DNA of 51,117 nt from Bacteroidia bacterium (GCA_030526155.1 JAUNDI010000003.1:79456-130572), one strand, 5' to 3'; counted from the stretch's first letter, positions 38,333 through 47,124 are shown. Numbers and translations: made by a program. Notes: generated by a model not told the origin, from the sequence alone.

Positions 38333-39097
38333 ATGCAAATGTTAGAGACATTAAAGATATGGTGGCATCAAGGTAAGCAGTGGATACCAGATGTTGAGAC
38401 TACAGAAGTACCAGGAATATTCCGCGGTCGTCCTATCATTAAAGCAGGCGTAGCAGTAGATGAGGCTATGTTGTTAGACCTTTGTCCGATGGACGCCATA
38501 CAGACCAATCCGCTTGCTATAGACCTTGGTAAGTGTTCGTTCTGTGGAGAGTGTGCCTTTGCGTGTCCTGATAAGATACAATTTACCAAAGACTTCAAGC
38601 TCTCGCACAATTTGCGTGAGGGATTGATAATCAAGGAAGGTGTAGAAGAGCCTATCAGAGTAGATGCTGAGAAGGTAAGGAAAGAGATTAGAAGACTCTT
38701 TGGCAGGTCGCTCAAACTACGTCAGGTATCAGCAGGCGGAGATGGCTCATGCGAGATGGAGCTCAATGCTACTGGAAATGTCAACTTTGACGTAGGACGC
38801 TTTGGTATAGACTTTGTGGCATCGCCACGTCATGCCGACGGCATAGTATTGACTGGTCCGATAAGTGAGAATATGGCAGAGCCATTCCTAGACGCCTACA
38901 ATGCGGTACCAGACCCTAAGGTATTGATACTAGCAGGAACTGATGCCATAAGCGGAGGACTATTTGCAGATTCAGAGGCGGTAAACCGCTCGGTATTAAA
39001 AGACCTACATGTAGACCTTTACGTACCAGGCAATCCTGTACACCCATTGACCTTTGTAAACGGCGTGTTAGGATTACTGGGCAAGATGAAGCACTAA
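38333..39097 (+). CDS. Ferredoxin (HyfH/NuoI) - HyfI/NuoB fusion with reduced cluster set
   Basis: A 254-residue protein that joins two subunits that are usually separate. The N-terminal part (about 25-90) is an 8Fe ferredoxin remnant: the first CxxCxxC is absent but its following CP (Cys51) stays, and the second motif CSFCGECAFACP (Cys68, 71, 74, 78) is complete. One [4Fe-4S] cluster can therefore form (Cys68, 71, 74 and 51). The C-terminal part (about 130-254) is NuoB/HyfI-like (DVGRFGIDFVASPRHADGI, VLTGPISENM). Of its four cluster ligands only Cys140 remains; Asp137, Asp204 and Asn234 replace the others. The proximal cluster is probably absent. Start could also be Met3. Confidence 0.85.
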   Translation: MQMLETLKIWWHQGKQWIPDVETTEVPGIFRGRPIIKAGVAVDEAMLLDLCPMDAIQTNPLAIDLGKCSFCGECAFACPDKIQFTKDFKLSHNLREGLIIKEGVEEPIRVDAEKVRKEIRRLFGRSLKLRQVSAGGDGSCEMELNATGNVNFDVGRFGIDFVASPRHADGIVLTGPISENMAEPFLDAYNAVPDPKVLILAGTDAISGGLFADSEAVNRSVLKDLHVDLYVPGNPVHPLTFVNGVLGLLGKMKH

Positions 39098-39119
39098 AAA
39101 TTGCATTGAGATACTAGAC

Positions 39120-39153
39120 AAAGAGAACACAACCTTAAAGTGTTCTCTTTTTT
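39120..39153 (+). terminator. Terminator of the hyf-like operon
   Basis: A perfect 11-bp inverted repeat (AAAGAGAACAC / GTGTTCTCTTT) with a 9-base loop and a T run. Confidence 0.9.
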
Positions 39154-39156
39154 GTT

Positions 39157-39164
39157 TATTTTTG
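39157..39164 (+). promoter_or_regulatory. -7 box of the metallophosphoesterase gene
   Basis: TATTTTTG, 15 bases before the ATG at 39178, directly after the preceding terminator. No -33 element is evident. Confidence 0.35.
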
Positions 39165-39177
39165 GGATAAAAAAGAT

Positions 39178-40029
39178 ATGAAAGCGATACTATTGATATT
39201 ATTAGCGATTATTACCCTATCGGCATATGGGCAAAAAGATATGACAATAGAGAGGCATAGGATGAAGCTCAACGCTAAGCATAGAGGGATAAGAAGAGTA
39301 GTAAATTACGACGTCACTTCTAGCGACGTGCCCAAAGAGTTTGATGGAGTAAAGATAGTCTTCATGGCAGATATACACTATAAGAGTAGGCTTAAAGAGA
39401 AAGGCCTTGAGTCGATAAAGAGTGTACTTATGGAGATAAAACCCGACATTATACTATTAGGCGGAGACTACCAAGAGGGATGTGAATATGTGGAGCCAAT
39501 GGTAGATGTCTGTACAGCTTGGAAAGCCCCACTAGGTATGGCAGGAGTAATGGGCAATAACGACTACGAGAGATGTACAGAGCTGATACGAGAGAGATTT
39601 GCAGAGAAGGGGTTGAGGATATTAGAAGGAGATACTATGAGCATAAGACGAGGAGAAGAGGAGATAATAATAGCTGGAGCGAAAAATGTATATAAGGGTA
39701 GAGAGACAGAGCCCTCACCCACAAGAGAGATAGCCGATAGTAGTTTTGTGATACTATTGACACATACGCCAGACTATGTAGAAGATGTAGATATAGCACA
39801 TACAGACTTAGCCCTAGCAGGGCACCTTCATGGAGGACAAGTAACGCTCTTTGGGCTTTGGGCACCAGTGAACCCATCACATTATGGGAGGAGATTCTTG
39901 AAAGGCGTAAAGAGGAATAGCGCTGGGATACCAGTTATCACGAGTACAGGCATAGGGACATCTAGAGCCAATATTAGGCTATTTGCCCCGTCTGAAATTA
40001 TAATGATTACCCTACATAATAGGCAATAA
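39178..40029 (+). CDS. Secreted calcineurin-like metallophosphoesterase
   Basis: A 283-residue protein with a signal peptide ending near SAYGQ (about 19). The metal-binding motifs run in order: MADIHY, GGDYQEG, GNNDY, LTHTPD and GHLHGGQ, as in the YkuE-like subgroup that often acts on phospholipid or lipid-linked phosphates. The substrate is unknown. It is separated from the preceding operon by a strong terminator. Confidence 0.87.
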   Translation: MKAILLILLAIITLSAYGQKDMTIERHRMKLNAKHRGIRRVVNYDVTSSDVPKEFDGVKIVFMADIHYKSRLKEKGLESIKSVLMEIKPDIILLGGDYQEGCEYVEPMVDVCTAWKAPLGMAGVMGNNDYERCTELIRERFAEKGLRILEGDTMSIRRGEEEIIIAGAKNVYKGRETEPSPTREIADSSFVILLTHTPDYVEDVDIAHTDLALAGHLHGGQVTLFGLWAPVNPSHYGRRFLKGVKRNSAGIPVITSTGIGTSRANIRLFAPSEIIMITLHNRQ

Positions 40030-40059
40030 TCTAAATACGCTCTGTCTAGCGTCTGTATA

Positions 40060-40092
40060 GAGCGAGGTATGAGCGAGGTATAAGGGAGCTAT
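40060..40092. repeat. 11-bp tandem repeat GAGCGAGGTAT
   Basis: Two exact copies (40060-40070, 40071-40081) and a third degenerate one (40082-40092) lie in the gap between the metallophosphoesterase and pgeF genes. The reverse complement resembles the repeat before parE. Confidence 0.7.
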
Positions 40093-40116
40093 AAGGAAGA
40101 AAATAATAATAAAACA

Positions 40117-40785
40117 ATGAGATACTTTTTCAGCACAGAGAACCTATCGCTTTTGGCAGCAGATGGAGAGGTGAACCGCAAAAGAATAGCAGAGAGAGAA
40201 GGGTTTGAGATAGGGAGACTCACCTGCGCAGAGCAGGTGCATGGTAATGGTGTATTTGTGGTAAAAGAGGAGCATATAGGCAGAGGTGCATTAGATATTG
40301 AGAGTAGGATACCGCAATGCGACGCTCTAGTAACAGATATCAAAGGGGTATGCCTTATGATATTGACGGCAGATTGTGTGCCAGTATTACTATTCGACCC
40401 CAAGAGAGTAGTGGTAGCAGCCATACATGCTGGGTGGAAAGGTACAGCCCAGAAGATAGCAAAGAAGACCATTGAGACGATGAGAGATACTTATGGGTGC
40501 GAAGCGAAAGATATGGAGGCCTACATAGGGCCAGCCATATGTGGTAGCTGCTTTGAGGTAGGAGAAGAGGTAGTAGATGCGATAGGCATGAGATATGTAT
40601 CGGGGAGAAGCAAGATAGGGAAGCCACTATTGGATTTGAAGTTTGCCAATACGATGCAGTTGATTGATATAGGATTAGAGTTAGAAAAGATAAAGGTATC
40701 AGGAGAATGTACATACCATGATGGGCTACACTCGTGGAGGAGAGAAAAGAGTATGAATAGGATAGGCAGTGGCATTTGGCTATAA
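40117..40785 (+). CDS. pgeF: Peptidoglycan editing factor PgeF (laccase-domain protein)
   Basis: A 222-residue protein of the YfiH/DUF152 family. The copper/zinc-type motifs are present: AEQVHGNG, TADCVPVLLF, AIHAGWKGT and GPAICGSCFEVG. In E. coli PgeF removes wrongly built muropeptide precursors carrying L-Ser in place of L-Ala; other members act on purine nucleosides. Gap to the previous gene is 87 bases. Confidence 0.93.
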   Translation: MRYFFSTENLSLLAADGEVNRKRIAEREGFEIGRLTCAEQVHGNGVFVVKEEHIGRGALDIESRIPQCDALVTDIKGVCLMILTADCVPVLLFDPKRVVVAAIHAGWKGTAQKIAKKTIETMRDTYGCEAKDMEAYIGPAICGSCFEVGEEVVDAIGMRYVSGRSKIGKPLLDLKFANTMQLIDIGLELEKIKVSGECTYHDGLHSWRREKSMNRIGSGIWL

Positions 40786-40847
40786 GAGGGATAAAATAGA
40801 TAAAGGAAAAAGATACAATATATAGTCTCATTTTCGGCTTTTGTATT

Positions 40848-40855
40848 TATCTTTG
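40848..40855 (+). promoter_or_regulatory. -7 box of the rpoN gene
   Basis: TATCTTTG, 25 bases before the GTG start of rpoN; no clear -33 element. Confidence 0.4.
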
Positions 40856-40880
40856 CGATACAAGAAAAAGATAGAGACAA

Positions 40881-42350
40881 GTGTCAGGCATTAATCAAAG
40901 TTTACAACAGAAACTGCAGCAGCGTCTATCGCCATTGCAGATTCAGATTATGAAACTGATCGAGATTCCTGCGGTGCAGTTGGAGCAACGCATTAAGGAA
41001 GAGCTCGAGCAGAACCCTGTGCTTGAGATTGACCCTGTAGAGAATACGGACGAAGGCGAGGAGACGAGGATAGAAGATATAGAGGGAGAGGCGTCAGAGA
41101 GTCCGCGTGAGACCTCTATAGAGGATTATTTAAGACTAGAGCAAGATACCCCTGCATATAAGTTACAATCTAGCAACTTCTCTGCTGACGACCAGAAGGA
41201 TGAGGTACCAGTATCAGAAGAGATGAGTTTCCTTGAGCACTTAGAGGAGCAGATAGGGCTACAATCATTTACTGAGGAGGAGCAGCAGATAGCGCATTAT
41301 ATCATTGGCAATATTGATGAAGATGGTTATTTGCGTAGGAGTATTGACCAGATGGCAGATGACATTTCGTTTGCCACGAATAGAGATATAGAGCCATCAA
41401 AGATACAAGATGTGCTGACGGTGGTTCAGAGGTTCGACCCATTAGGAGTAGGAGCTAGGGATTTGCAAGAGTGCTTACTACTACAGCTTAGGGGAAGGAA
41501 TCTGCAGGACCCAATAAATAAGTTGGCCTATGAGGTAATAGACCAATGCTTTGAGGAGTTTACCAAGAAGCACTACGACAAGATAGAGAAGAAGCTCAAG
41601 ATAGACAATGAAGATTTGAAGGATGCTGTAGAGGAGATATTACGACTGAACCCTAAGCCAGGCAGTGCATATAGTGGGTACATTGTAAAGACCTCACAAG
41701 CTATAGTACCAGACTTCATAGTAGAGTATGAGGATAACAAATTATCATTCCATCTCAATAGACGTTCTGAGCCTGAGCTACACCTATCGCGCACCTATAC
41801 AGAGATGTTAGAGGAGTATTCGAGGAATAAGAATAACCAATCTAACGACCAAAAAGAGGCGGTACAATTTGTGCGTCAGAAGTTAGACTCTGCAAAATGG
41901 TTTATCGATGCCATAAAGCAGAGAAGGAATACCTTGAAAGTGGTAATGCAAGCCATTATGGATTATCAAGGAGACTACTTCATTGATGGAGACGACAAGA
42001 AACTACGTCCGATGATCTTGAAAGATATCGCAGAAAGGACAAATCTTGACGTCAGCACAATATCTAGAGTAACAAATAGCAAATATGTACAAACACCATT
42101 TGGCATATATGCGCTAAAATATTTCTTCACGGAGAAAGCACAAGGCTCTGATGGAGAAGATATCTCATCGAGAGAGATAAAGCAGATACTACAAGAGAGT
42201 ATCGATGCAGAAGACAAGCATAAACCTCTACCAGACGATAAGTTGACAGAGATTTTGCAACAAAAGGGGTATACCATAGCACGACGTACTGTAGCAAAGT
42301 ACAGAGAGCAGTTGGGTATTCCTGTAGCTCGATTAAGAAAGACTGTATAA
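40881..42350 (+). CDS. rpoN: RNA polymerase sigma-54 factor
   Basis: A 489-residue sigma factor starting at GTG. The start is fixed by region I, INQSLQQKLQQRLSPLQIQIM, which begins at residue 4 and is essential for activator response. An acidic region II (about 43-85), the core-binding domain, the helix-turn-helix (LDVSTISRVTNSKYVQTP) and the RpoN box ARRTVAKYREQLGIP follow. It directs transcription from -24/-12 promoters with an enhancer-binding activator; no such activator gene is in the window. Confidence 0.96.
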   Translation: MSGINQSLQQKLQQRLSPLQIQIMKLIEIPAVQLEQRIKEELEQNPVLEIDPVENTDEGEETRIEDIEGEASESPRETSIEDYLRLEQDTPAYKLQSSNFSADDQKDEVPVSEEMSFLEHLEEQIGLQSFTEEEQQIAHYIIGNIDEDGYLRRSIDQMADDISFATNRDIEPSKIQDVLTVVQRFDPLGVGARDLQECLLLQLRGRNLQDPINKLAYEVIDQCFEEFTKKHYDKIEKKLKIDNEDLKDAVEEILRLNPKPGSAYSGYIVKTSQAIVPDFIVEYEDNKLSFHLNRRSEPELHLSRTYTEMLEEYSRNKNNQSNDQKEAVQFVRQKLDSAKWFIDAIKQRRNTLKVVMQAIMDYQGDYFIDGDDKKLRPMILKDIAERTNLDVSTISRVTNSKYVQTPFGIYALKYFFTEKAQGSDGEDISSREIKQILQESIDAEDKHKPLPDDKLTEILQQKGYTIARRTVAKYREQLGIPVARLRKTV

Positions 42351-42370
42351 TATATTAAAGCATAACTATT

Positions 42371-43018
42371 TTGGCGATCAAGAGACCAGAGAATTGTAAT
42401 TTTTTCCTATGGGAAACAGCTAGAGGGCTGTCTATATTGGCACATCCGCTTTTAGTGCCGATATATTTGTTGCTATATATGCTTTATTTCTCCTCTTCGC
42501 CATGGAGCAAACTCCCAATGGAGTTTAAGAGTATGGTATTATTATACATTAGCCTTGGCACATCATTGATACCACTACTTTGGATGGGTATTTGCGTATT
42601 GCTTAGGGTAGTTACAGATATTGAGATGCCATCTAAAGCCGAGAGGTTCTGGCCTCTATTATTGTCTTGTATCACATCATTTGTCACTGGGGCAATAGCA
42701 CAATATAGATGGGAGCTATCAGAATCTCTTATCGGAATAGTATTTGGTACATTCTCCGTTTTGCTTGCGGCACTTATTATTACTCCATTTTGGAAAATTA
42801 GCATACATAGTATGGGCTTAGGCGCACTGCTCTGTTTCACGATAACTGTTGGTCGCCATTTGAACATAGATGTAGGAATGGGGTTATATTGCATTGTATT
42901 TTTGTCGGGACTAGTCGGTTGGGCTAGACTATACCTTATAGCGCACGATGTATACCAAATAATCATAGGATATATGGTAGGATTTACGTGTATGCACTGT
43001 ACGTTATTAATTCTATAA
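42371..43018 (+). CDS. PAP2-like integral membrane protein
   Basis: A 215-residue protein with about six helices, starting at TTG. A region like WKISIHSMGLGAL and a later ARLYLIAHDVYQIIIG recall the second and third motifs of PAP2 phosphatases, but the expected arginine and histidine pattern is incomplete, so catalysis is uncertain. It lies between rpoN (20 bases) and ispD (19 bases) and is probably co-transcribed. A lipid phosphatase role is a guess. Confidence 0.55.
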   Translation: MAIKRPENCNFFLWETARGLSILAHPLLVPIYLLLYMLYFSSSPWSKLPMEFKSMVLLYISLGTSLIPLLWMGICVLLRVVTDIEMPSKAERFWPLLLSCITSFVTGAIAQYRWELSESLIGIVFGTFSVLLAALIITPFWKISIHSMGLGALLCFTITVGRHLNIDVGMGLYCIVFLSGLVGWARLYLIAHDVYQIIIGYMVGFTCMHCTLLIL

Positions 43019-43037
43019 TCAAAACACTACAGACACA

Positions 43038-43715
43038 ATGAAGTATTATGCAGTTATAGTAGCAGGTGGTTCGGGGAAAAGAATGGGGTCGGAGATACCT
43101 AAGCAATTTTTGCCATTACAAAGTCGCCCCGTATTGATGCATACCATAGAGAGATTTGCAAAGTATCGACCAGACATGAATATCATTGTGGTTCTCCCTG
43201 CGCACCAGATAGACAGATGGGAATCTCTATGTAAGGAGCACAACTTTACAATAGAGCACAAGATAGTACATGGCGGTAATACTCGTTTTGATAGTGTAAA
43301 GAATGGTTTGAACCATATAGAAGACGATGGTGTAGTGGCAATACATGATGGAGTAAGACCATTGGTATCTCGCCAAACAATAAATCGCACATATATAGAG
43401 GCGGCAGCATACGGCTCGGCTATTCCTGTGACCGACTCTACACAAAGTGTGCGCATAATAGACGACGGCGGCATAAGTCATGCTGTCAACCGCTCTAGTG
43501 TAGTACTCGTTCAGACGCCTCAGGTATTCAAGACATCCTTGATACTCTCAGCATATGAGCAGCCATATAGCGATATGTTTACAGACGATGCTAGCGTGGT
43601 AGAGGCGGCTGGGGCACATGTACATCTTACACATGGGAATATAGAGAATGTCAAGATTACAACAAAAGACGACATGCTCTATGCAGAGGCTGTAATGCAA
43701 CTAATAGTAGATTAA
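43038..43715 (+). CDS. ispD: 2-C-methyl-D-erythritol 4-phosphate cytidylyltransferase
   Basis: A 225-residue enzyme of the non-mevalonate isoprenoid pathway. It joins CTP and methylerythritol phosphate. The CTP-binding VIVAGGSGKRMGSEIPKQF, the IHDGVRPLVS segment and TDDASVVEAAG are intact. Confidence 0.95.
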   Translation: MKYYAVIVAGGSGKRMGSEIPKQFLPLQSRPVLMHTIERFAKYRPDMNIIVVLPAHQIDRWESLCKEHNFTIEHKIVHGGNTRFDSVKNGLNHIEDDGVVAIHDGVRPLVSRQTINRTYIEAAAYGSAIPVTDSTQSVRIIDDGGISHAVNRSSVVLVQTPQVFKTSLILSAYEQPYSDMFTDDASVVEAAGAHVHLTHGNIENVKITTKDDMLYAEAVMQLIVD

Positions 43716-43744
43716 TTATTATACAAACTAATAAATAATATTCT

Positions 43745-44092
43745 GTGAATACATTATTCAACATATCAAAAGAGAGCGAGAATCTCTTTAAGGCTACAAT
43801 CAATTCTGATAGTCATATCTTCGAAGGACACTTCCCAGGCAATCCTGTTGTTCCTGGCGTAATGTCTATATGGCTAGTTAGAAATTGTGCTAATTTGATG
43901 CTCAATAGAGAGTTCTCTAACTTTCATACTATCAAAGAGGTTAAGTACGTTAGCCCTATTAAGCCTGAAAGTAGCCCTGTATCTGTAGCACTTACCTTGG
44001 TAGCCGATGGCGACGAGCCTACTATAGCTGCTGAATTGACAGATAAGGATGGCAACCTATTAGTAAAACTCAAAGGTACATTGGTTGCATAG
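43745..44092 (+). CDS. Hotdog-fold FabZ-like protein lacking the catalytic acid
   Basis: A 115-residue protein starting at GTG. The hotdog signature FEGHFPGNPVVPGV with His29 matches FabZ-type 3-hydroxyacyl-ACP dehydratases. The glutamate that follows 14 residues after the histidine in FabZ is Trp43 here, so a normal dehydratase is doubtful. A thioesterase or acyl-ACP-binding role is possible. Its stop overlaps the GTG of the DUF2062 gene by one base. Confidence 0.75.
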   Translation: MNTLFNISKESENLFKATINSDSHIFEGHFPGNPVVPGVMSIWLVRNCANLMLNREFSNFHTIKEVKYVSPIKPESSPVSVALTLVADGDEPTIAAELTDKDGNLLVKLKGTLVA

Positions 44093-44559
44093 TGAACCTT
44101 ATCTTCAGAGTACTAAAGGCAATATTCTACGACTACCCCATAAAGGCATGGCGGTGGTTCGTAGGTGAGCTTACTAATAATGAGATGTCCAATGCCCGCA
44201 TGGCTCTCTCTATAGGCTTTGGTTCTATGATGAGTTCTATGCCTATATGGGGCTTCCAAATGTGGGTAGCGATAGCTGTTGCTCAATTATGTAAGCTCAA
44301 TAGAGCCATAGTACTTACTTTTTCCAATATAAGTTTGCCCCCTGTCATCCCCTTTATCTTATGGGGTAGCCTATATCTAGGAGGTGTAATATTGGACCAA
44401 CCTACTCTAATAAGCATTGATGATATTACATTGGATAGCGCTATGCAGACCTTATACCAGTATATCATAGGCGCTATCGTATTCTCTATATTATTGGGTA
44501 GTTGTATTGGTATTCTTTCTTATATAATACTAAGATTCACACGTCATACGCCTAAATGA
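44092..44559 (+). CDS. DUF2062 membrane protein
   Basis: A 155-residue protein starting at GTG, with about three hydrophobic segments. The family core is SIGFGSMMSSMPIWGFQMWVAI followed by LNRAIVLTFSNISLPPVIPF. DUF2062 proteins are of unknown function and are sometimes fused to or near glycosyltransferases. The one-base overlap with the hotdog gene suggests translational coupling. Confidence 0.85.
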   Translation: MNLIFRVLKAIFYDYPIKAWRWFVGELTNNEMSNARMALSIGFGSMMSSMPIWGFQMWVAIAVAQLCKLNRAIVLTFSNISLPPVIPFILWGSLYLGGVILDQPTLISIDDITLDSAMQTLYQYIIGAIVFSILLGSCIGILSYIILRFTRHTPK

Positions 44560-44560
44560 T

Positions 44561-45283
44561 ATGGCAGCCTCGTACCAATTAGATATACCACCTATAGGCA
44601 AGGTTGATATCTACGAAAGTAGGCAATGCAGACGTGTGACCCTCAGAGTAGGTGCTGGGGGCATTGTTAGGGTATCTGTTCCGCCTCTCACTACGCCTAA
44701 GCTAATATACGAATTCGTTAAGGCTAATATTGAGTTTATCAATAAGGCAAAAATACAAGTTGAGAAAAAAGCACCTAAGCATATATTCACAGCCTCAGAA
44801 CATTTCTCTACAAAAAGTCACACACTAAGATTATCACCAACTGCCACGGATAATAGATTTCATGGTAAGGTTTCAGCTGGAGTAATAGAGGTGGTATATC
44901 CTTCAGATGTCAAAGAGGATGACGAACAGCTACAAGAGTTCATCCATAAGGCTATAGCTGCAGCTCTAAAAATAGAGAGTAAGAAATATATCATACCTCG
45001 ATTAGCTACATTAGCTAAGGAGCATAATTTCTCTTATAACAAGGTAGATTTACGAGATATGACTAGCCGTTGGGGTAGCTGTGATACTCGCGGACGTATT
45101 TGTATCAATATACATTGTATGCGTCTGCCCAACCACCTAATAGATTACGTATTGCTCCATGAGTTATGCCATACTATATACCACGACCACCAGGCTGGCT
45201 TTTGGGCAAAAATGGAGGAGGTTTGTAATGGACAAGCTAAGATCTTAGATAAAGAGCTTAACAAGTACCATACTAGATATTAG
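44561..45283 (+). CDS. YgjP-like zinc metalloprotease (M48/DUF45 family)
   Basis: A 240-residue protein. The catalytic HELCH motif sits in YVLLHELCHTIYHDHQAGFW, and the family motif RWGSCDTRGRICIN precedes it. A zinc peptidase of the YgjP/WLM group is expected, probably cytoplasmic; no substrate is known. It begins one base after the DUF2062 stop. Its stop overlaps that of the convergent glycosyltransferase gene. Confidence 0.85.
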   Translation: MAASYQLDIPPIGKVDIYESRQCRRVTLRVGAGGIVRVSVPPLTTPKLIYEFVKANIEFINKAKIQVEKKAPKHIFTASEHFSTKSHTLRLSPTATDNRFHGKVSAGVIEVVYPSDVKEDDEQLQEFIHKAIAAALKIESKKYIIPRLATLAKEHNFSYNKVDLRDMTSRWGSCDTRGRICINIHCMRLPNHLIDYVLLHELCHTIYHDHQAGFWAKMEEVCNGQAKILDKELNKYHTRY

Positions 45284-46899
45284 TTTTTACCCTCATCTGT
45301 TGTCTCTACGGCCGGCGCATCGTAGTTTATCTCATACAGATAGGTAGGCTCTTGGTTCTCATTTCCCATTGAGGCTATCTCATAGAAGGCTGTCGGATAC
45401 TTCTGAACTATGAAGTGCATATATCTATGGATAGTATTTATGACACCCTGACCTGGGTATAGTGGGTCTCTTCTTAATGAAGCAAGAATAATATGTGTTA
45501 CTCCGCGCTCCTTTAGTGCGTTGAGAAGCTCATCAGGGTCTTCTGTTTGGAAATTATATATGCCATGGAACTTCTTTCCGCCTGCGTATATACGTGCCAT
45601 ATTTGGTTTACGGCAGGCAACAAACGAATCTTCTGGTAGATGTTCCGCCACGGCTTGACACATACCTAAGTAGTTATACCAGTCAGGGGTATAACCATAG
45701 AGCATATTACCACTTAGGTTGGTCTTCAGCTGCATCAAATCTATCTTCTGAATAGTCTGAGCAAAGGATAATATAGCACTTAGACATACTATCGTACCAA
45801 TACCAATACTTGCAATCTTCTTCCCCAATAGTAAGAATAGTTGATACAATCCGTATATAAGTACTATATATGCTGCTAACACGTATGGTATGATAAGCCT
45901 GTATTGATCCCATAATGTTTGTAGCGCAAAGAATGTTACGCCCATCATGGTAGCTGACAATACAGCGCAAAGTATTACTACCTTATTGCCTTTTCTATAC
46001 GCAATAAATGCACCATATAAAAACACTACGTATATGAGTATGGTTCCTATAGCAGATGTCTCACGACTATTTACCGCCTTGAAACCTGCTATTCGCAACA
46101 TATGCTTTGAAAGGTACTTCTCTGAGTTCTCTGCAAAGCGAACAAAATACCCTCCTATGGTCTCTTGTCCTTTCTCTACTTCGTATGGGTGTACTTGGGT
46201 TAGCTGTGTGAGCTGACTTTGACCTTTACTTTCTCCCCAAATCATTGTCTTTACTCCCGTCCATACGCCTAATGACAGAATAGTAGCGCCTACGAGTATT
46301 ACCGCATTTTTATAGTATTTCCTAATACATAGGTAAACTACAGCTACGAGCAACCAAAATACGCCTACTGTTCTTATTAGGTATCCACATAGAATACATA
46401 TAGCAATGGGTACAATAAGCGATAATACCTGCTTTACCGTTATTTTATCAGTCGCATTATCCTCTAATCTCAACAATAGGCCTAAAAATATGGACTGGAC
46501 TAACAAATACAGAGATTCCGAATAAGTTTGCGAAGCAAAAAATAGATAAAGCGAATTAATGCTTAATAAGCCTAATGCAGCAAGCAAAAGTTCGTTATTT
46601 AATTTTTTGCGAGCAAGCTTATAGAAGACTATATGTCCACAGAGTATACACACTAGGGATGTAAGTTTCAGTACTAATAGATTAGGCCCGAAGAGTGCAA
46701 CAAATATCGCCAAAAACCAAGGGTACAATGGTCCTTGAAATGTAGGATACGTCCCGCTCGATACTACATCCATAGCACGGCATATATAGGTGCTATCGTC
46801 TCCGCCTTCGTCTATCCTAAGGTTAAATAATAATAGGCCGAAGACTAATGTCACTATCGTTATTATCCAAAAGTATATATCGTACTTTCTCGATTTCAT
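45280..46899 (-). CDS. GT39-like polytopic glycosyltransferase
   Basis: A 539-residue membrane protein with about eleven helices and a C-terminal soluble part. The first periplasmic loop carries an acidic GGDDSTY, the position of the catalytic acid in PMT/ArnT-type (GT-C) enzymes, and later EYxE-like acidic patches occur. It is expected to move a sugar from a lipid carrier to protein or lipid on the periplasmic side. The acceptor is unknown. Its start overlaps the end of the small membrane-protein gene by 4 bases (ATGA). Confidence 0.78.
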   Translation of the reverse strand: MKSRKYDIYFWIITIVTLVFGLLLFNLRIDEGGDDSTYICRAMDVVSSGTYPTFQGPLYPWFLAIFVALFGPNLLVLKLTSLVCILCGHIVFYKLARKKLNNELLLAALGLLSINSLYLFFASQTYSESLYLLVQSIFLGLLLRLEDNATDKITVKQVLSLIVPIAICILCGYLIRTVGVFWLLVAVVYLCIRKYYKNAVILVGATILSLGVWTGVKTMIWGESKGQSQLTQLTQVHPYEVEKGQETIGGYFVRFAENSEKYLSKHMLRIAGFKAVNSRETSAIGTILIYVVFLYGAFIAYRKGNKVVILCAVLSATMMGVTFFALQTLWDQYRLIIPYVLAAYIVLIYGLYQLFLLLGKKIASIGIGTIVCLSAILSFAQTIQKIDLMQLKTNLSGNMLYGYTPDWYNYLGMCQAVAEHLPEDSFVACRKPNMARIYAGGKKFHGIYNFQTEDPDELLNALKERGVTHIILASLRRDPLYPGQGVINTIHRYMHFIVQKYPTAFYEIASMGNENQEPTYLYEINYDAPAVETTDEGKN

Positions 46900-47105
46900 C
46901 TCTCCATATCTGTTATGTTACGCTTGTCGTTATAGGCCATCTTGTCTTGCGCCTGTAGGCAGTGTATACCTCGCTCTCGCATTGCTTTACTCTGACCTAT
47001 ATGTTGAGAGCTGAACTTACCATTCTTCTTGAGCAATATCTGAACTCCAAGCAATAACGCTGCTATCGCCACAAGGGCTAATGTGAATAAGAATATTTTT
47101 ATCAT
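46896..47105 (-). CDS. Small single-pass membrane protein
   Basis: A 69-residue protein with one N-terminal membrane helix (about 4-25) and a soluble tail with RERGIHCLQAQDK. The pattern of a short tail with a single cysteine and QD is shared with small Bacteroidales proteins of unknown function, from memory. It has its own -7 box and overlaps the glycosyltransferase start. Confidence 0.6.
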   Translation of the reverse strand: MIKIFLFTLALVAIAALLLGVQILLKKNGKFSSQHIGQSKAMRERGIHCLQAQDKMAYNDKRNITDMER

Positions 47106-47124
47106 GCCTATAGTATATTACTCA

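Noticed and set aside
40030-40059. Terminator after the metallophosphoesterase gene
   Set aside because: A CGCTCT/AGAGCG hairpin exists but has a weak stem and no T run.
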